Positions 21,100-30,839 of a stretch of DNA of 64,000 nucleotides are shown piece after piece. The DNA is from Prorocentrum cordatum (lineage: Eukaryota; Sar; Dinophyceae; Prorocentrales; Prorocentraceae): NCBI GenBank assembly GCA_963575745.1, contig CAUYUJ010018571.1, forward strand, positions 541,475 through 605,474, written 5' to 3'. Within the stretch, counting starts at the first letter, position 1, and every line of letters starts with the position of its first letter. The notes under the pieces are model-generated. The model was not told where the DNA came from and did not search any database. It saw only the letters and a program-made list of their open reading frames with translations. A program made the position numbers and the translations under genes.

Positions 21100-22583
21100 C
21101 TCGAGGTATACCAGGTTGCCGTTGAGATCCTCGAGGTGAGCCGCAGCAGAATGACGAGTGGGACCAGAGCGGTTCCGACGGGATAAGCGAGTTCAAATGG
21201 ACAGGGTATACGGATTCCATCGTGACGTCCGGGTCTCCCGCCGCAGTTCCGGCTCGAGTATCTCGTGGATCGGGCGTGCGCATCTGGCCCCCAGCCGAGC
21301 CGCCATTCGAGGCCCCTCGGAGCTCGAGTCGAGATGGCGCAGAGCTGCTAGATCCACACCGACGGGCAAGACACCCGCGAGTCGAGAGCCTTCGACAACT
21401 GGGCGGACATGATCACCTTGACGTCCCTGGCGTCGGGGACCTACTCGAGAGAGTCTCTGCGCTCTCTGGTCAACGACCGTCTGTGGACCAAGCGCGCGCT
21501 CAAGCGCATGAAGCGCCTGAACCTTCGACAGATGCAGCGCCGTCGTCCGATCTCGACCGTTTAACAGGACAGCAACGGACCCGGTCACTGGTGGAAGTGC
21601 ACGAACTGCGGCCTGCGAGCCGGGCACCGCGACAAGAAAAGCCTTCGTATCTTGGCGAAGCGCGAGGAGACCTACGACTATCTGGCACCGCGTCTGAGCG
21701 ATCGCTGGGCAGGTCGCAGATCAGAGACTCCCCAGGTGCATCGGAACATTAGCGCGAGCGGGATGGTCGCTCAGGGAGGGGCGACGAAGTCGGAGGTCGA
21801 GGACGCGGCGATGCGTCCTGTGCTGCCCGAGGAGGTTCCACGAGAGGCTCGGGCGGCGCATCCGCTGGCGGCGAGGCGTCGCTCCACCGAGGCGGGCTCC
21901 TCGACTGCGATCAGTCAGGCGCAGGAGCTGAGGGGGCCCAGGAGCAGCCGCGCGACATCGCGCTGCAGCAGGGGGGCAACATGGCCCAGATGCAACGCAT
22001 GATGGAGCAGCAGGGCCAGACCCTGCAGCGCCTTGCGGCGGGGGCCTCGAGCGCCTCAAGCGCGTCGACGGCCGCCCCGGGGTCGTCCGCTGCGCCGGGG
22101 CCCCCGCCGCGGGAGGTGGTCCAGACGCTGCCGGGCCCGGGCGTGCATGAGGGATTTCTGAGCCAGGAAAGTTGATTATTTTCCAGAGCCTGCCGGGAGA
22201 AACAAAGGAGTCTCTCGTCAGCAGAGCCAAGACCGCGCCAGATGAACACACCTTTGCTGTCCTCTCCCCTTCGGTAAAGCTTCTTCAGAGGCTAGAGAGC
22301 AACGAAGCGGTCATGGCTCTGCAGGCGATTTTTGCCGGCACTGTCCAAGATAATGAACGCTGCACGCTATTCCAGCAACCTCAATGGCCTCAGCTTATGG
22401 AGGAGAGTGTCTTGGACGACAACGACAAGGAATCTCATGGTTAAAGCCACCCCCACCAGCGAACCCCGGACCCGAGGACGACCAAAGACCCCAGACAGGA
22501 AAAGCATGGACCCCGAAGGATTCACATAACTATATTATCCAGAGAGGGCGGGGCCGCGTCTTCGCAAGCATGGAGTCACCCAT
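21100..22583 (+). pseudogene. Copia linker region, broken frame
   Basis: A frame from about 21394 reads DNWADMITLTSLASGTYSRE and continues through one TAA (21562-21564) into WWKCTNCGLRAGH, a Cys-pair motif with a nearby His. Around 21981-22175 comes a Met/Gln/Ala-rich patch (AQMQRMMEQQGQTLQRLAAG). Positions 22172-22444 have a less GC-rich 90-codon frame of unknown origin that may be an insertion. I do not recognise a catalytic domain. Confidence 0.45.
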
Positions 22584-23330
22584 TTGGTGAGTTGGGATCT
22601 CGAGACGGGTTGGGACTTCCGCCTGAAGGCTCATCATTTAAGCGCTTTGAGCTGGATAGACCAGCACGAGGCATGGATGGTCATGGTGGAGCCATCGTGC
22701 AAGGCCTTCTGCAGGATCTTGGGCATCGGTCGAGAAAACGTGGATGCCGCGACGGCTCTTCGCACCCGTCTGGAAGGTCTAATGTTCCTGAGGTTTGCCG
22801 TGGAGGTGGCGATGAGACAGGTATCAGCCGGGCGCACGTGCATCCGAGAGTATCCGCGCACGTCTCGATCTTGGCACACCCGAGCCCTGCAAGGGCTCAT
22901 GATGGTCGATGGATTGTCCCACGCCTTCATCGATCAGTGTCGCTTCGGCCTTCAGGCTTCCGCGTCGGATTTTTTCCCGAAAACCGACAGGGTTGTTGAC
23001 TGGCTGCCTCGAGGTGTGGAAGACCTCAGGGTTTCGAGTGCCAGGGAGGGCGCGCGCGCCCTCCCCTGGAAGGGAGGCAGAAGACTTCGGCGGCCCAGGT
23101 GCGCCCCCCGAAGTTGGCAGAGAGACTGGCTCTGTCCGTCGCTCGGAGTGTTCGGTCGGCTCGACTGGGCACCGGCGTCCTTCTGGCAGAGATCGCCTGT
23201 GTTCCCGCTCTCTCGTTTCATCCCCGCCCGCGCGAGGCCTCCGGAGACGGGCGGGGTCGTCCAGCATCAGCCGCCGCCGCGTCTGTCGTCGCGTCGGCCG
23301 GCCCGAGAGGGTTTGTCTGTTGTCTCATGA
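22584..23330 (+). pseudogene. Conserved WDLETGWDF domain upstream of integrase
   Basis: The first 150 codons are well ordered: WDLETGWDFRLKAHHLSALS, SWIDQHEAWMVMVEPSCKAF, RFAVEVAMRQVSAGRTCI and DQCRFGLQA. From memory, similar segments precede the integrase in other dinoflagellate copia-like polyproteins, but I cannot name their function. After about codon 155 the frame runs into Arg/Pro-rich noise and ends at 23330, so the C-terminal half is lost or shifted. Confidence 0.55.
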
Positions 23331-23663
23331 GGCTGGGTCAGAGGCGTTTCCGGACATCCGCCCCCCCCCCCGGTCTTGAGCAGCGCAGCGACGTGTCACC
23401 GCCCTCTTCGTCCGAGATGTTTGAGGGGGCCCCCAGGATCTGAAGACGAAGGGTCAGATTTGATGACCGCTGACGCGGAGGCGATGCAGCGCGCCCCGGG
23501 GCCCGCCGTTCAGGCCCCTCCTTTCCTGTGGAGGAGGGCACTTAGGACATGGATGAGGATGGAGTTGAGGAGCCGATGGGGGGGGGGAAGGAGAGCCAGC
23601 TGCGGGGGGCGACGTGGAAGTAGACCTCGACCGAGAAGAAGGGCCAGAGTCTGCCCCCCTTCC

Positions 23664-23942
23664 CCCATGGACATCACGGCCCGCGCGAAGGCTCTTATTC
23701 AGAAACTGCACATCAATCTAGGACATCCTCCGGCCGAGCGGTTTATTAAAGTCTTGAGAACGGCTCAGAGCAAGCCGGAGATCCTGGAACACGTGGGACA
23801 TTTTTTTCGTTGCGATGCATGTGATGCGCACCGGAGACCTCCAGAGCGACGCCGAGTGGCCATGCCCCGGACCTTTCAGTTTAACAGATTTCTCAGGATA
23901 GATTTATGTATATATATAAACATTTATATATGTTCTTTGTGA
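23664..23942 (+). pseudogene. Integrase zinc-binding N-terminus
   Basis: This reads as a GAG-pre-integrase HHCC domain: two His in LHINLGH, two Cys in RCDACDAHRR, then the start of the catalytic core at FLRIDL, with the first catalytic Asp at 23901-23903. Directly after it an AT-only run (about 23907-23931, TATATATAAACATTTATATA) has been inserted or expanded. It shifts the frame before FFVTIQNQQ. The domain normally helps the integrase bind LTR ends. Confidence 0.75.
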
Positions 23943-24325
23943 CGATACAGAACCAGCAAGGCCCGTTCTTGAACGTGGTGTGCCACGGCGCAAATTTCCA
24001 GGTCGTCTCCAGGTACGACGGAGGGGCCAAGGCTTGCTGGGGCGCGTTCATGTCTTTCTGGATTCGATACTTCGGCCTTCCGGAAATGATAATATGCGAT
24101 GGCGGTCCCGAGTTCCAAGCTGAGGTCGAACGAGGTGCCGAACATCATGGCGTCCGACAAGGCGTGGTGCATTGCGACAGCCCCTGGGAAAACGGACGCG
24201 CAGAGCGTCACGGAGGGTGGGTCAAAGAGCTGCTCCTCAAAGGCATGGAAGACCAGGTCGTGGCGTCTGTCCAGGCTTTGGAGCTGTTAATGCATGGCGT
24301 TGACAGCTCTAAGAATAGGTTGTAA
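23906..24325 (+). pseudogene. Integrase catalytic core
   Basis: After the AT insertion the core resumes with FFVTIQNQQGPFLNVVCHGA. The second catalytic Asp is in ICDGGPEFQ (24098-24100), and the Glu is in AERHGGW (24203-24205), with 34 residues between them against the usual 35. SPWENGR before the Glu is the family signature. The frame ends in TAA at 24323-24325 after SSKNRL. Integrase inserts element DNA into the host genome. All three acidic residues survive but lie in different frames. Confidence 0.85.
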
Positions 24326-24351
24326 CACCGTGGTGGATTCACGCAATCCAG

Positions 24352-24876
24352 CTGGTGCTAGGAGAGAATCCCCGCATGCCGAACGACGTCCTCTCGGACG
24401 ATGCGACGTCTACCGTGGGCTCCTCAGACCTTCTGGAAACGTTTTGGGACTGCGACGCGGCCGCGGCCGACTTTGCCCGAGAGGCGGCCATCTAGGAGCA
24501 CGCCAGAAGGGAGCTCTTTCGAGTCCCCAGCCGTCAGCGGGCCCAGGGGGCCAATCGGAGGCGCCAGCACGAGGATCGAAAGTTCGCTCCAGGTCAATGG
24601 GTCTACGTTTGGTGGCGAGCCGCCAAGTCAGGGCGCAAGAGCCTGGCTCTTCAGCGCGACAGGTGGGTTGGCCCAGGCATAGTCGTCCTCCAGGCTCAGA
24701 ACAGTGTTTGGGTCGCCATGCGATCGCGTCTCTGGGAGTGCCCCTCGGAACAAGTCAGGGAAGCCACGTCCGCGGAACCCCGCGGCGCCAAGATTCTTTT
24801 TGGCCCCGCCAATGGGGAGCTGACCAGGGGGGCCCAGAGCGGACGCCATCAAGCCTGTGTGGATGTTAGTAGCTAA
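24352..24876 (+). pseudogene. Integrase C-terminal domain, one stop
   Basis: A third frame carries the C-terminus with a single TAG at 24493-24495: LGENPRMPNDVLSDDAT, DFAREAAI, then APGQWVYVWRAAKSGRK and DRWVGPGIVVLQAQNSVWVA. The last part resembles the SH3-like fold at the end of retroelement integrases. It closes at TAA 24874-24876, immediately before a 19-base C homopolymer. A one-base shift near 24340-24350 separates it from the core. Confidence 0.7.
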
Positions 24877-24881
24877 GGGCG

Positions 24882-24900
24882 CCCCCCCCCCCCCCCCCCC
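24882..24900 (+). repeat. Poly-C tract of 19 bases
   Basis: It is a pure C homopolymer in the linker between integrase and RT. Its length is a likely source of frameshift and of sequencing error. Confidence 0.9.
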
Positions 24901-25230
24901 GAAGAGGCACGAAGCTCTCCTCCGAGCCGAGAACGAGAGGGCGCTGGCGGACTTGTTCCGATGCCACCTCCCTCCCGCGACGACGCCCGCGCAGGAGATA
25001 CGGGAGCCGCATGCGGATGCTTCGTCTGGAGGGGCAGGTGCACCATCCCGAGAGATAGGCCCCCTTTCCAGAGGTAGAAGTTCGTCTCCCAGGGCCGCGG
25101 CGGCCCAGCGACAAGCTGAATCGGCAGGAGGTGAGGGGGGTCCTCTGCGAGCCTCCCCCCTGGGACCCTAGACGGCGGCGCCTAGTGGCGACGCCTCCTC
25201 GACTGGGAGGGCGATGTCCCGCGGCGTCTC

Positions 25231-25816
25231 GGGGGGGGATTCCGGCGCCCCGAATCGCCCCGAGCCGGGTGGCACCCTAGCCGCCGATTCAGCCTCTCAG
25301 CCTGTCGGGGACGTCCAACCCTCCGAGGAAGGCGACGCCCGTATGCGCCCAGTGTCTCGCGATCCTCGCGCGCTGCCGGATTCGGCCTCCAGAGCTGCGC
25401 GTCGGAACCAACTGTCGGACCTGGGCCCGATGGCCCGGGGGCTGCCTGCGAGGGGGGGGGATTTTGGAGGGGCCCCGTGCGGTCGCGCGAGACAGCAGGT
25501 CGGCGAGCTGGAACCCCGGACTCGGGGGGGGATTCCGGCGCCCCGAATCGCCCCGAGCCGGGTGGGGCCCCAGCCGCCGATGCAGCCTCTCAGCCTGTCG
25601 GGGACGTCCAACCCTCCGAGGAAGGCGACGCCTGCATGCACCAGTGTCTCGCGATCCTCGCGCGCTGCCGGATTCGGCCTCCAGAGCTGCGCGTCGGAAC
25701 CAACTGTCGGACCTGGGTCCGATGGCCCGGGGGCTGCCTGCGAGGGGGGGGGATTTTGGAGGGGCCCCGCGCGGTCGCGCGAGACAGCAGGTCGGCGAGC
25801 TGGAACCCCGGGGCCG
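25231..25816 (+). repeat. 293-bp tandem duplication inside the copia element
   Basis: ATTCCGGCGCCCCGAATCGC starts at 25239 and again at 25532. Both copies run through GCCTCTCAGCCTGTCGGGGA and the AGACAGCAGGTCGGCGAGCT stretch. The copies differ at only a few bases, so the duplication is younger than the LTR divergence. The unit is not a multiple of three, so it shifts the frame of the linker ahead of RT. Confidence 0.92.
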
Positions 25817-25974
25817 CGAAGGCGCGACGGCATCTGGAGGCCCTGAGGCCCAGCGTGACAGGTCGAGATCTCCAGAGAGGAATGGAAACCAGGTTCTCCT
25901 GGCCGACCCCGACCCGGGCGTCCCCGACGCCCTGGCCCTGCTTCTGCATGAGGAGGAGAAGGAGAACGAGCAGG

Positions 25975-26690
25975 ACGTGTTCGAGACGTTCTCCGAGTCC
26001 ATGAATGAACGCTTGTCTTTCTGCGGTTGGAGTGGTGGCTGGCGGCCCTATTTGAACGGGAACACAGACTCCTTTGTGGATATTCGGCCAGGTCAGTCGG
26101 GCCATAGTCTGTCCTTAGCCGCCGCGAAGGGCCAGGAGGTCCAGAAGAGAAAGCTCTCCCCGGAGGAGAATACCGAGTTCGATATTTCGGATCAGACGGA
26201 ATGGTCGAACATCATGGGATCTGGGGCCGTTCGGGTACATCATCTTGCAGTTGCTCACATTATTCGTCGAGACCTTCCGAGTAGAAGTGCATCGCGTGAA
26301 ATGGCGCGGCGGTGGAAGCCGCAGGAATGCACGTGGGCTAGTCCAAAAGCAAAAGGCAGGCGGTGCGCACGGGGCCGCGAAGATGCGGGCGCGACGGAAC
26401 TGAAGGTATACGCCTCCGCTCCCCAGATGGAGCCACTTATGCCATTCTTAGTCGTGTCTCTCATGTACGGCCTCAAGCTGCTCATGGGGGACCTCAAGAA
26501 AGCGTTCTGCCAAAGGGGCGAGTTGAAGCGTGAGTCAGGCCGCGTCTTCGTTGAACCCTGTGGAGGTCCGAATTTGGAACCAGGCGCTATTATAGCACTC
26601 GTGGCACCAGTATACGGACTAGACGATGCGCCACTAGCGCTTCATCGCACCGCTGCTGACTTCCAGAAGATAGGTTTTTCGCACAAGTAG
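25975..26690 (+). pseudogene. Reverse transcriptase (RVT_2), N-terminal part
   Basis: Within a long open frame, recognisable RT begins after the linker duplication. GDLKKAFCQRGEL sits where the first catalytic Asp of copia RTs lies, and ALVAPVYGLDDAPLALHRTA is the family's YGLKDAP signature with a Lys to Asp change. Upstream, CTWASPKAKGRRCARGREDA corresponds to the ARLCVRG region. The frame ends at TAG 26688-26690. RT copies element RNA into DNA. Confidence 0.78.
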
Positions 26691-26715
26691 GATGGAACCA
26701 GGTTGGTTCTACTAG

Positions 26716-27240
26716 GATAGAGGCCCCAACGGCGACCTCACGGGGCAGGTGTTGGTCGAAATTGACGACTGGGCCACAACCGTGCATCCGCCCATGTCGA
26801 GAGGCGCCCCCAGTCATTTCAAGAACGATTTCAGTTTAGCGGCACAAGGCCATAGATGAGAAGGGGGTAGAATACATCGGCAGGAGATTGTGCCTCTTGA
26901 AGGATCGAGTGTTAGTTGATTAAGAAAGGACATTCTCGAACCCCAGGCGAAGATAGACTTGCCTCGGAACAGAAGGGGGAATCAGAGCGCTCCCATGTTG
27001 GCCCCGGAGCGAGCGCAGTTCAGGTCTCTTATTTATCGGTTGTCTTGGGTGGGGGAGGGGACAGGGCAGAAGTGGCAGGCGCCGCCTCGATGTTGGCATC
27101 CTCCGTCAATGACCCCACCGTCGGAGACTTGTTGCAGGCCAACAAAGCTGTAGATCACCTCCGGAATATTGCCAGCATTCCCATCACGATTTGGAAGTTC
27201 TGTCGGGGGACCATGATTTTCGGTACTAGCAGTGAATGTG
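26716..27240 (+). pseudogene. Reverse transcriptase, palm C-terminus and connection
   Basis: In another frame VLVEIDDWATTVHP carries the paired catalytic Asp (26764-26769), matching the VDVDD motif of copia RTs. Two later shifts separate SLIYRLSWVGEGTGQ (about 27028) from GAASMLASSVNDPTVGDLLQ and ANKAVDHLRN (about 27080-27170), a conserved connection segment. At least three frames are needed to read this region. Confidence 0.72.
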
Positions 27241-27306
27241 AATGGGCTAGGAGGGGGCCGTCCCGATCGGGTTTAGCAGGCCCGGCAAGTTCCGGCAGTA
27301 GATCGT

Positions 27307-27309
<3 letters not shown>

Positions 27310-27340
<31 letters not shown>
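27310..27340 (+). repeat. (CT)n tract
   Basis: It is an uninterrupted CT dinucleotide run with one TTT break, between the RT connection and RNase H. Confidence 0.95.
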
Positions 27341-27343
<3 letters not shown>

Positions 27344-27394
27344 AGCGGCAGCCTTGCTCGAGTCACTCCTCTGACCTGGAGGTCGCCCAAGGTC

Positions 27395-27991
27395 ATGCGC
27401 CAAGTTCCCTCGAATCTCGGGGGGGAGGTGCTCGCCCTCAACAGCGCCCTGGGAGAAGCAGAGGAGTTGCAGATGTTGTATCTAGATATTACCGTGGGTT
27501 GTCTGCTGTCCGAATCGTGGAGAGATCATGCGGGGCCGTTCACAGCTGTGCTTCGCCGAAATAGTAAGCTGAACTGCGACCTTCTGTCCAGCCTGAGCAT
27601 CGTCGACGCAAAAGGGATATGCGATACCCTGGACAAGGAGACGACATGCTCCAAGGCAAGTCGTCGGATCGCAGTTGATTTGTCTGCGGTGAGAGAAGTG
27701 ATGAGGAGGTTGGGCAGCAGCGTCAGATCGGTGCCACATCCAGCGATGCCAGTGGGTGTGATGGCTCACCCGGACGCCTCTAAGGGAAATGCGGCACAGT
27801 TCAGGATGCTTAAGTCAGGGACCCTCAGATTGATGTCGGGGGCAATGTCCTTCTCCGAACGCAAAGCGTGTCCTGCAGCTCGAAGTCGCTCCCGTGCATC
27901 GTCCCAGAAGTACTTAGACCGTACCCAACAGGACTCAGAATACCCCCGACCCGAGGTGTTCCAGCAACGATCAATCCCGACGACAACCTAA
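27395..27991 (+). pseudogene. RNase H domain of the copia element
   Basis: A 198-codon frame holds the terminal RNase H. GGEVLALNSALGEAEELQML supplies the family Glu, SLSIVDAKGICDTLDKETT the second acidic site, and RRIAVDLSAVREVMRR the helix that follows. The start at 27395 is only where the frame opens. The domain normally degrades the RNA strand during reverse transcription. The C-terminal 50 residues look random, so the true end is probably near 27850. Confidence 0.75.
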
Positions 27992-28177
27992 TACCCTTTC
28001 CCCATCCACTCGACGCACCTTCGTTGTCGTTCTCTCGTCCGTTTCTTTCTTTCCTTGTTCTGCCCCCTTCCCTTTCCCCTCTTCGTTCCTGAGCTCGTTC
28101 TTTCTATTTTCTCTTCTTCGTCTACTTGAAGAGATAGGGAGTCCCACTGTCGTGTTTCCAAGACCACCCTCATCCGT

Positions 28178-28179
<2 letters not shown>

Positions 28180-28219
<40 letters not shown>

Positions 28220-28221
28220 GA

Positions 28222-28256
<35 letters not shown>

Positions 28257-28267
28257 AGCGAGAGAGA
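28180..28267 (+). repeat. (GA)n tract before the 3' LTR
   Basis: It is an AG dinucleotide run with a few C and AAA interruptions. It lies about 130 bp before the 3' LTR and is too far away to be the polypurine tract unless the intervening sequence was inserted. Confidence 0.9.
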
Positions 28268-28400
28268 TGAGTTTCAGTGCAGCGGTCAGGCATTTTAGCA
28301 AGTCATTCAGCGGCGCCGTGGGCGCGGTGCCCCCTTTTCTTGTTTTTGCGCTGCGCGAGGGAGGTTGCAGAACCGCTAAGCTCATTAAACTTGGGCCCGC

Positions 28401-28577
28401 TGTCGATTTCTGTGGTGCGCCTGTGAGCTTAACCTCTTCCCGTGCTCCTCTTTGCCCTGTTTTGTGGCACGCTGGCTCCAAGCCAACCAGAGTTTGGCAT
28501 TGGTTGTGGCCTCTCGGAGAGGAAAAGGGGTCCATTCTCACCGTCGTAGTGCACCCTCGAGAAGGGTTCAACACACA
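28401..28577 (+). repeat. Copia 3' LTR
   Basis: It begins TGTCGATTTCTGTGG and ends TTCAACACACA, and is 5 bp shorter than the 5' LTR. The base before TG is not preceded by a clear polypurine tract. Immediately after its CA comes GGGGG, matching the bases before the 5' LTR. Confidence 0.88.
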
Positions 28578-28582
28578 GGGGG

Positions 28583-29060
28583 TCCACCGCAGGGGACTTG
28601 CTCCTGTCGGTCCGAGCCGGAAGCAATTCACTTCAGCGGACAGCGCGAGAGCGTGACAATAACCGATTTTCGCGCATCCCAAGCTGACATGTCCGTGACT
28701 CAGATGCGGTTGTCTAGGCGGGTCCAGCGTGTTGTCCGGTGGAGGCGTCCGGTAGTTCTTTGGATGACCTGCTGATTTTTGGAGGCGTCCGAAAGGAAAA
28801 TATTGGGGCGGGACTTTTCAGTTATCTGCGTACGGAGGGTAGGAGTGTGTTCTCGCCTTGCTTTCTCTTTCCCCAAGCAGTGCTTGCAGTTGCGTAAGGC
28901 TTCTTATTTCGGTTCTTGAGCATTCGAGAGGATGAGGGAATTCGGGACGTTTCGCGTAATCCCACCAGTCCACCCACAAACGAGGCCCAGGCGAGTTGCC
29001 TTGATCAGGATTGCGGAGGAAAATGCAGTGGTATCAAGGGCTGGTTAAGACGTCGTACTC
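28583..29060. other. No gene recognised
   Basis: Ordinary sequence with no repeat partner that I could find, and frames under 110 codons. Confidence 0.35.
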
Positions 29061-29215
29061 CAAGAGGGGAGGAATGAAGAGGAAATGGAGGAGAAACAGG
29101 ATGAGGAGGAGGAGGAGGAGGACAAGGAAAAGGAGGAGGAGGAGGAGGAAAAGGAAGAGGAATGAGGAGAAATGAAAAGGCACAAGCGGATGAGTAAGAG
29201 GAGGAGCAGGGCGAA
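29061..29215 (+). repeat. GGA/GAA purine tract
   Basis: The + strand has GAGGAGGAGGAGGAGGA at about 29103-29120 and mixed purine triplets to 29215. Confidence 0.85.
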
Positions 29216-29229
29216 CAGAAAAGCCAGGG

Positions 29230-29800
29230 GCCTCGTGGATGCCCATCGGAGTCTTCGGATTTCTTTCGGGCGTTTTGGGGGAGTGCTCCTAGGCCGTTTT
29301 TGGGGGTCATTTGGCAGTCTCGAGGACCCTCTTGGGTGTCTCTGGAGGGCCTCTTGGAGCCCCTTGCGGGTCTCTTGGGAGCCTCTCTGGGGCATGTTGG
29401 GGGCATCGTGGGTGCCGCTTGGGTTCTTTTTGGGCACCTCTCGGGGACGTCTTAGCCTCGGGGGCCATCTCGGGGCAGTCTCGGAAAAGATCGATCAACG
29501 GAGAGGGGGTTCCTTACCGAGGGTCCCCCCCAGGAGGCCAATACGTGGCCGAAATCTCAGTCGAATCAGTGATTTGGGTCCTCTCGCCGAGGCCTCTTGC
29601 CATGTCTTGGGTACCTCGGGGGGGGGCCTCGTGGCCCGTGGGGGCCAGCTGGGGGCCTCTCGGGGGCATCTTGGGGCCTCTTCGGGGCCTCTTCGGGGCC
29701 TCTTCGGGGCCTCCTGGGCACCCCATTGAGGCCGTCTTGGGGCACCCTCGGGAGCCTCGGGGGCCATCGTGGAGCAGATCGATCCAATGAGGGGCCGTAG
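29230..29800 (+). repeat. G-rich GCCTCTTGGGGC element, copy 3
   Basis: This is minisatellite of the family described at 4410. It includes a clean 12-bp run GGGGCCTCTTCG repeated three to four times at about 29676-29712 and two copies of the island GATCGATC..TG with GGGTCCCCCCC (about 29488-29530 and 29775-29820). Minus-strand Pro/Arg/Gly frames are translations of the repeat. Confidence 0.75.
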
Positions 29801-29934
29801 TACATTAGGGTCCCCCCCTGACCAGGAGGCCAAAAGGTGGCCGACGCCCTGGTAAAATCAATGATTGGGGCTTCCTGAAGAAGGGGGTTGGAACATTCAA
29901 TGCTCTAAACCACTCACGCCGTATAGGGCTGGTG

Positions 29935-30097
29935 TTAAGTCGGGCCTGTCCCCCTACAGGGGGAATATTCAAAAATAGTCTAAAAATAGTCTGGGGACTA
30001 TTTTTAACATAATTGTTTTGAGCATTTTTGGTGAATGGTTTGGGTCTTCTTATTCTTTCGCCCAAAATCCCCCTGTAGGGGGACATGCCCGACCGAA
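29935..30097. mobile_element. 8-bp-TSD MITE family, copy 3
   Basis: This copy is 163 bp, starting TTAAGTCGGGCCTGTCCC and ending GGGGACATGCCCGACCGAA. The perfect 8-bp duplication GGCTGGTG lies at 29927-29934 and 30098-30105. The inner stems CCCCCTACAGGGGG and CCCCCTGTAGGGGG make each end a hairpin of its own. Confidence 0.92.
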
Positions 30098-30229
30098 GGC
30101 TGGTGGGATGTTGCCTAGTTGGTCGTCCGTGACTGCCTCGTGGGCGCCCCGTGCGCTGGCTGGTCGGAGGGGGTTCGCTTGGTGGCCGCCCTTTGTGCTC
30201 CTCGCGGGCGTCCCTAGCACTGGCTGGTC

Positions 30230-30380
30230 CAGGGCTGGACCTAAACGGTGTTTTTTTGTGATTTCGTGGGCCGTTTACGTTTCGTTTTCGTTTTGCGAGA
30301 AAAAAAAGCGGATGCGAGACAAAAGCGAGGGACAGCGAAAACAACACGACAACGAAAAACACCGTTTAGGTTCAGCCCTG
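30230..30380. mobile_element. hAT-like miniature element
   Basis: The 151-bp element begins CAGGGCTGGACCTAAACGGT and ends with the complement, giving 26-bp inverted ends with one mismatch. The perfect 8-bp duplication GGCTGGTC lies at 30222-30229 and 30381-30388. Ends beginning CAGGG with 8-bp duplications are typical of the hAT superfamily. The core is A/T-rich (TTTTCGTTTTGCG..) and cannot encode a transposase. Confidence 0.93.
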
Positions 30381-30432
30381 GGCTGGTCTGGGGCGAAGCA
30401 GAGCCGGGAGGCCCACACCACCAGGAGGACCT

Positions 30433-30479
30433 GCCCCCGTCTCCTGGCGAGAGTGGACCACTCGCCAGGAGACGGGGGC
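30433..30479. other. Perfect 19-bp hairpin with 9-base loop
   Basis: GCCCCCGTCTCCTGGCGAG at 30433-30451 is exactly complementary to 30461-30479, with loop AGTGGACCA. It lies about 50 bp past the hAT-like element. It could be a footprint of another foldback element or a structured RNA. I cannot choose between them. Confidence 0.85.
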
Positions 30480-30796
30480 GGGAGCGCCGTCTCTCCTTTC
30501 GAGGAAGCGCAAAACATTGAATGACGGTGCGTGGAGTCGCGCCGGGCCTCGCTTCCGTAAAGAAGTTGGCGCTCTCCGTCGTCGAGCGGGCGGCGATGGT
30601 CTCATGTTGTGAGGGGTGCCTTCCCCGGTATATCTAGCACCCACGCGCACGATTGTCTCATGGGGATGGTTCGCGATCCGTGTTTGACGGTCCCGTGGCC
30701 GGATGACGGACCCGAGAGGCCGGTGGTGTCGTCTCCATTTCGCCGCCGCCCCCGCCCTTCTGCCATTCATCGCCTTTCGCAGCCGTCGTCGTCGTC

Positions 30797-30839
<43 letters not shown>

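Larger units (their letters stand above)
18184..28577 (+). mobile_element. Degenerate Ty1/copia-type LTR retrotransposon
   Basis: The element is about 10.4 kb long. Direct repeats of 182 and 177 bp, each bounded by TG..CA, enclose a tRNA-Met-type primer site, gag with a split zinc knuckle, an aspartic protease region, an integrase, a reverse transcriptase and RNase H. That order (integrase before RT) defines copia elements. The 5-bp duplication GGGGG abuts both ends (18179-18183 and 28578-28582), though it is low complexity. The LTRs are about 87% identical by my hand alignment and every domain has stops or frameshifts, so the copy is old and inactive. Confidence 0.92.
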
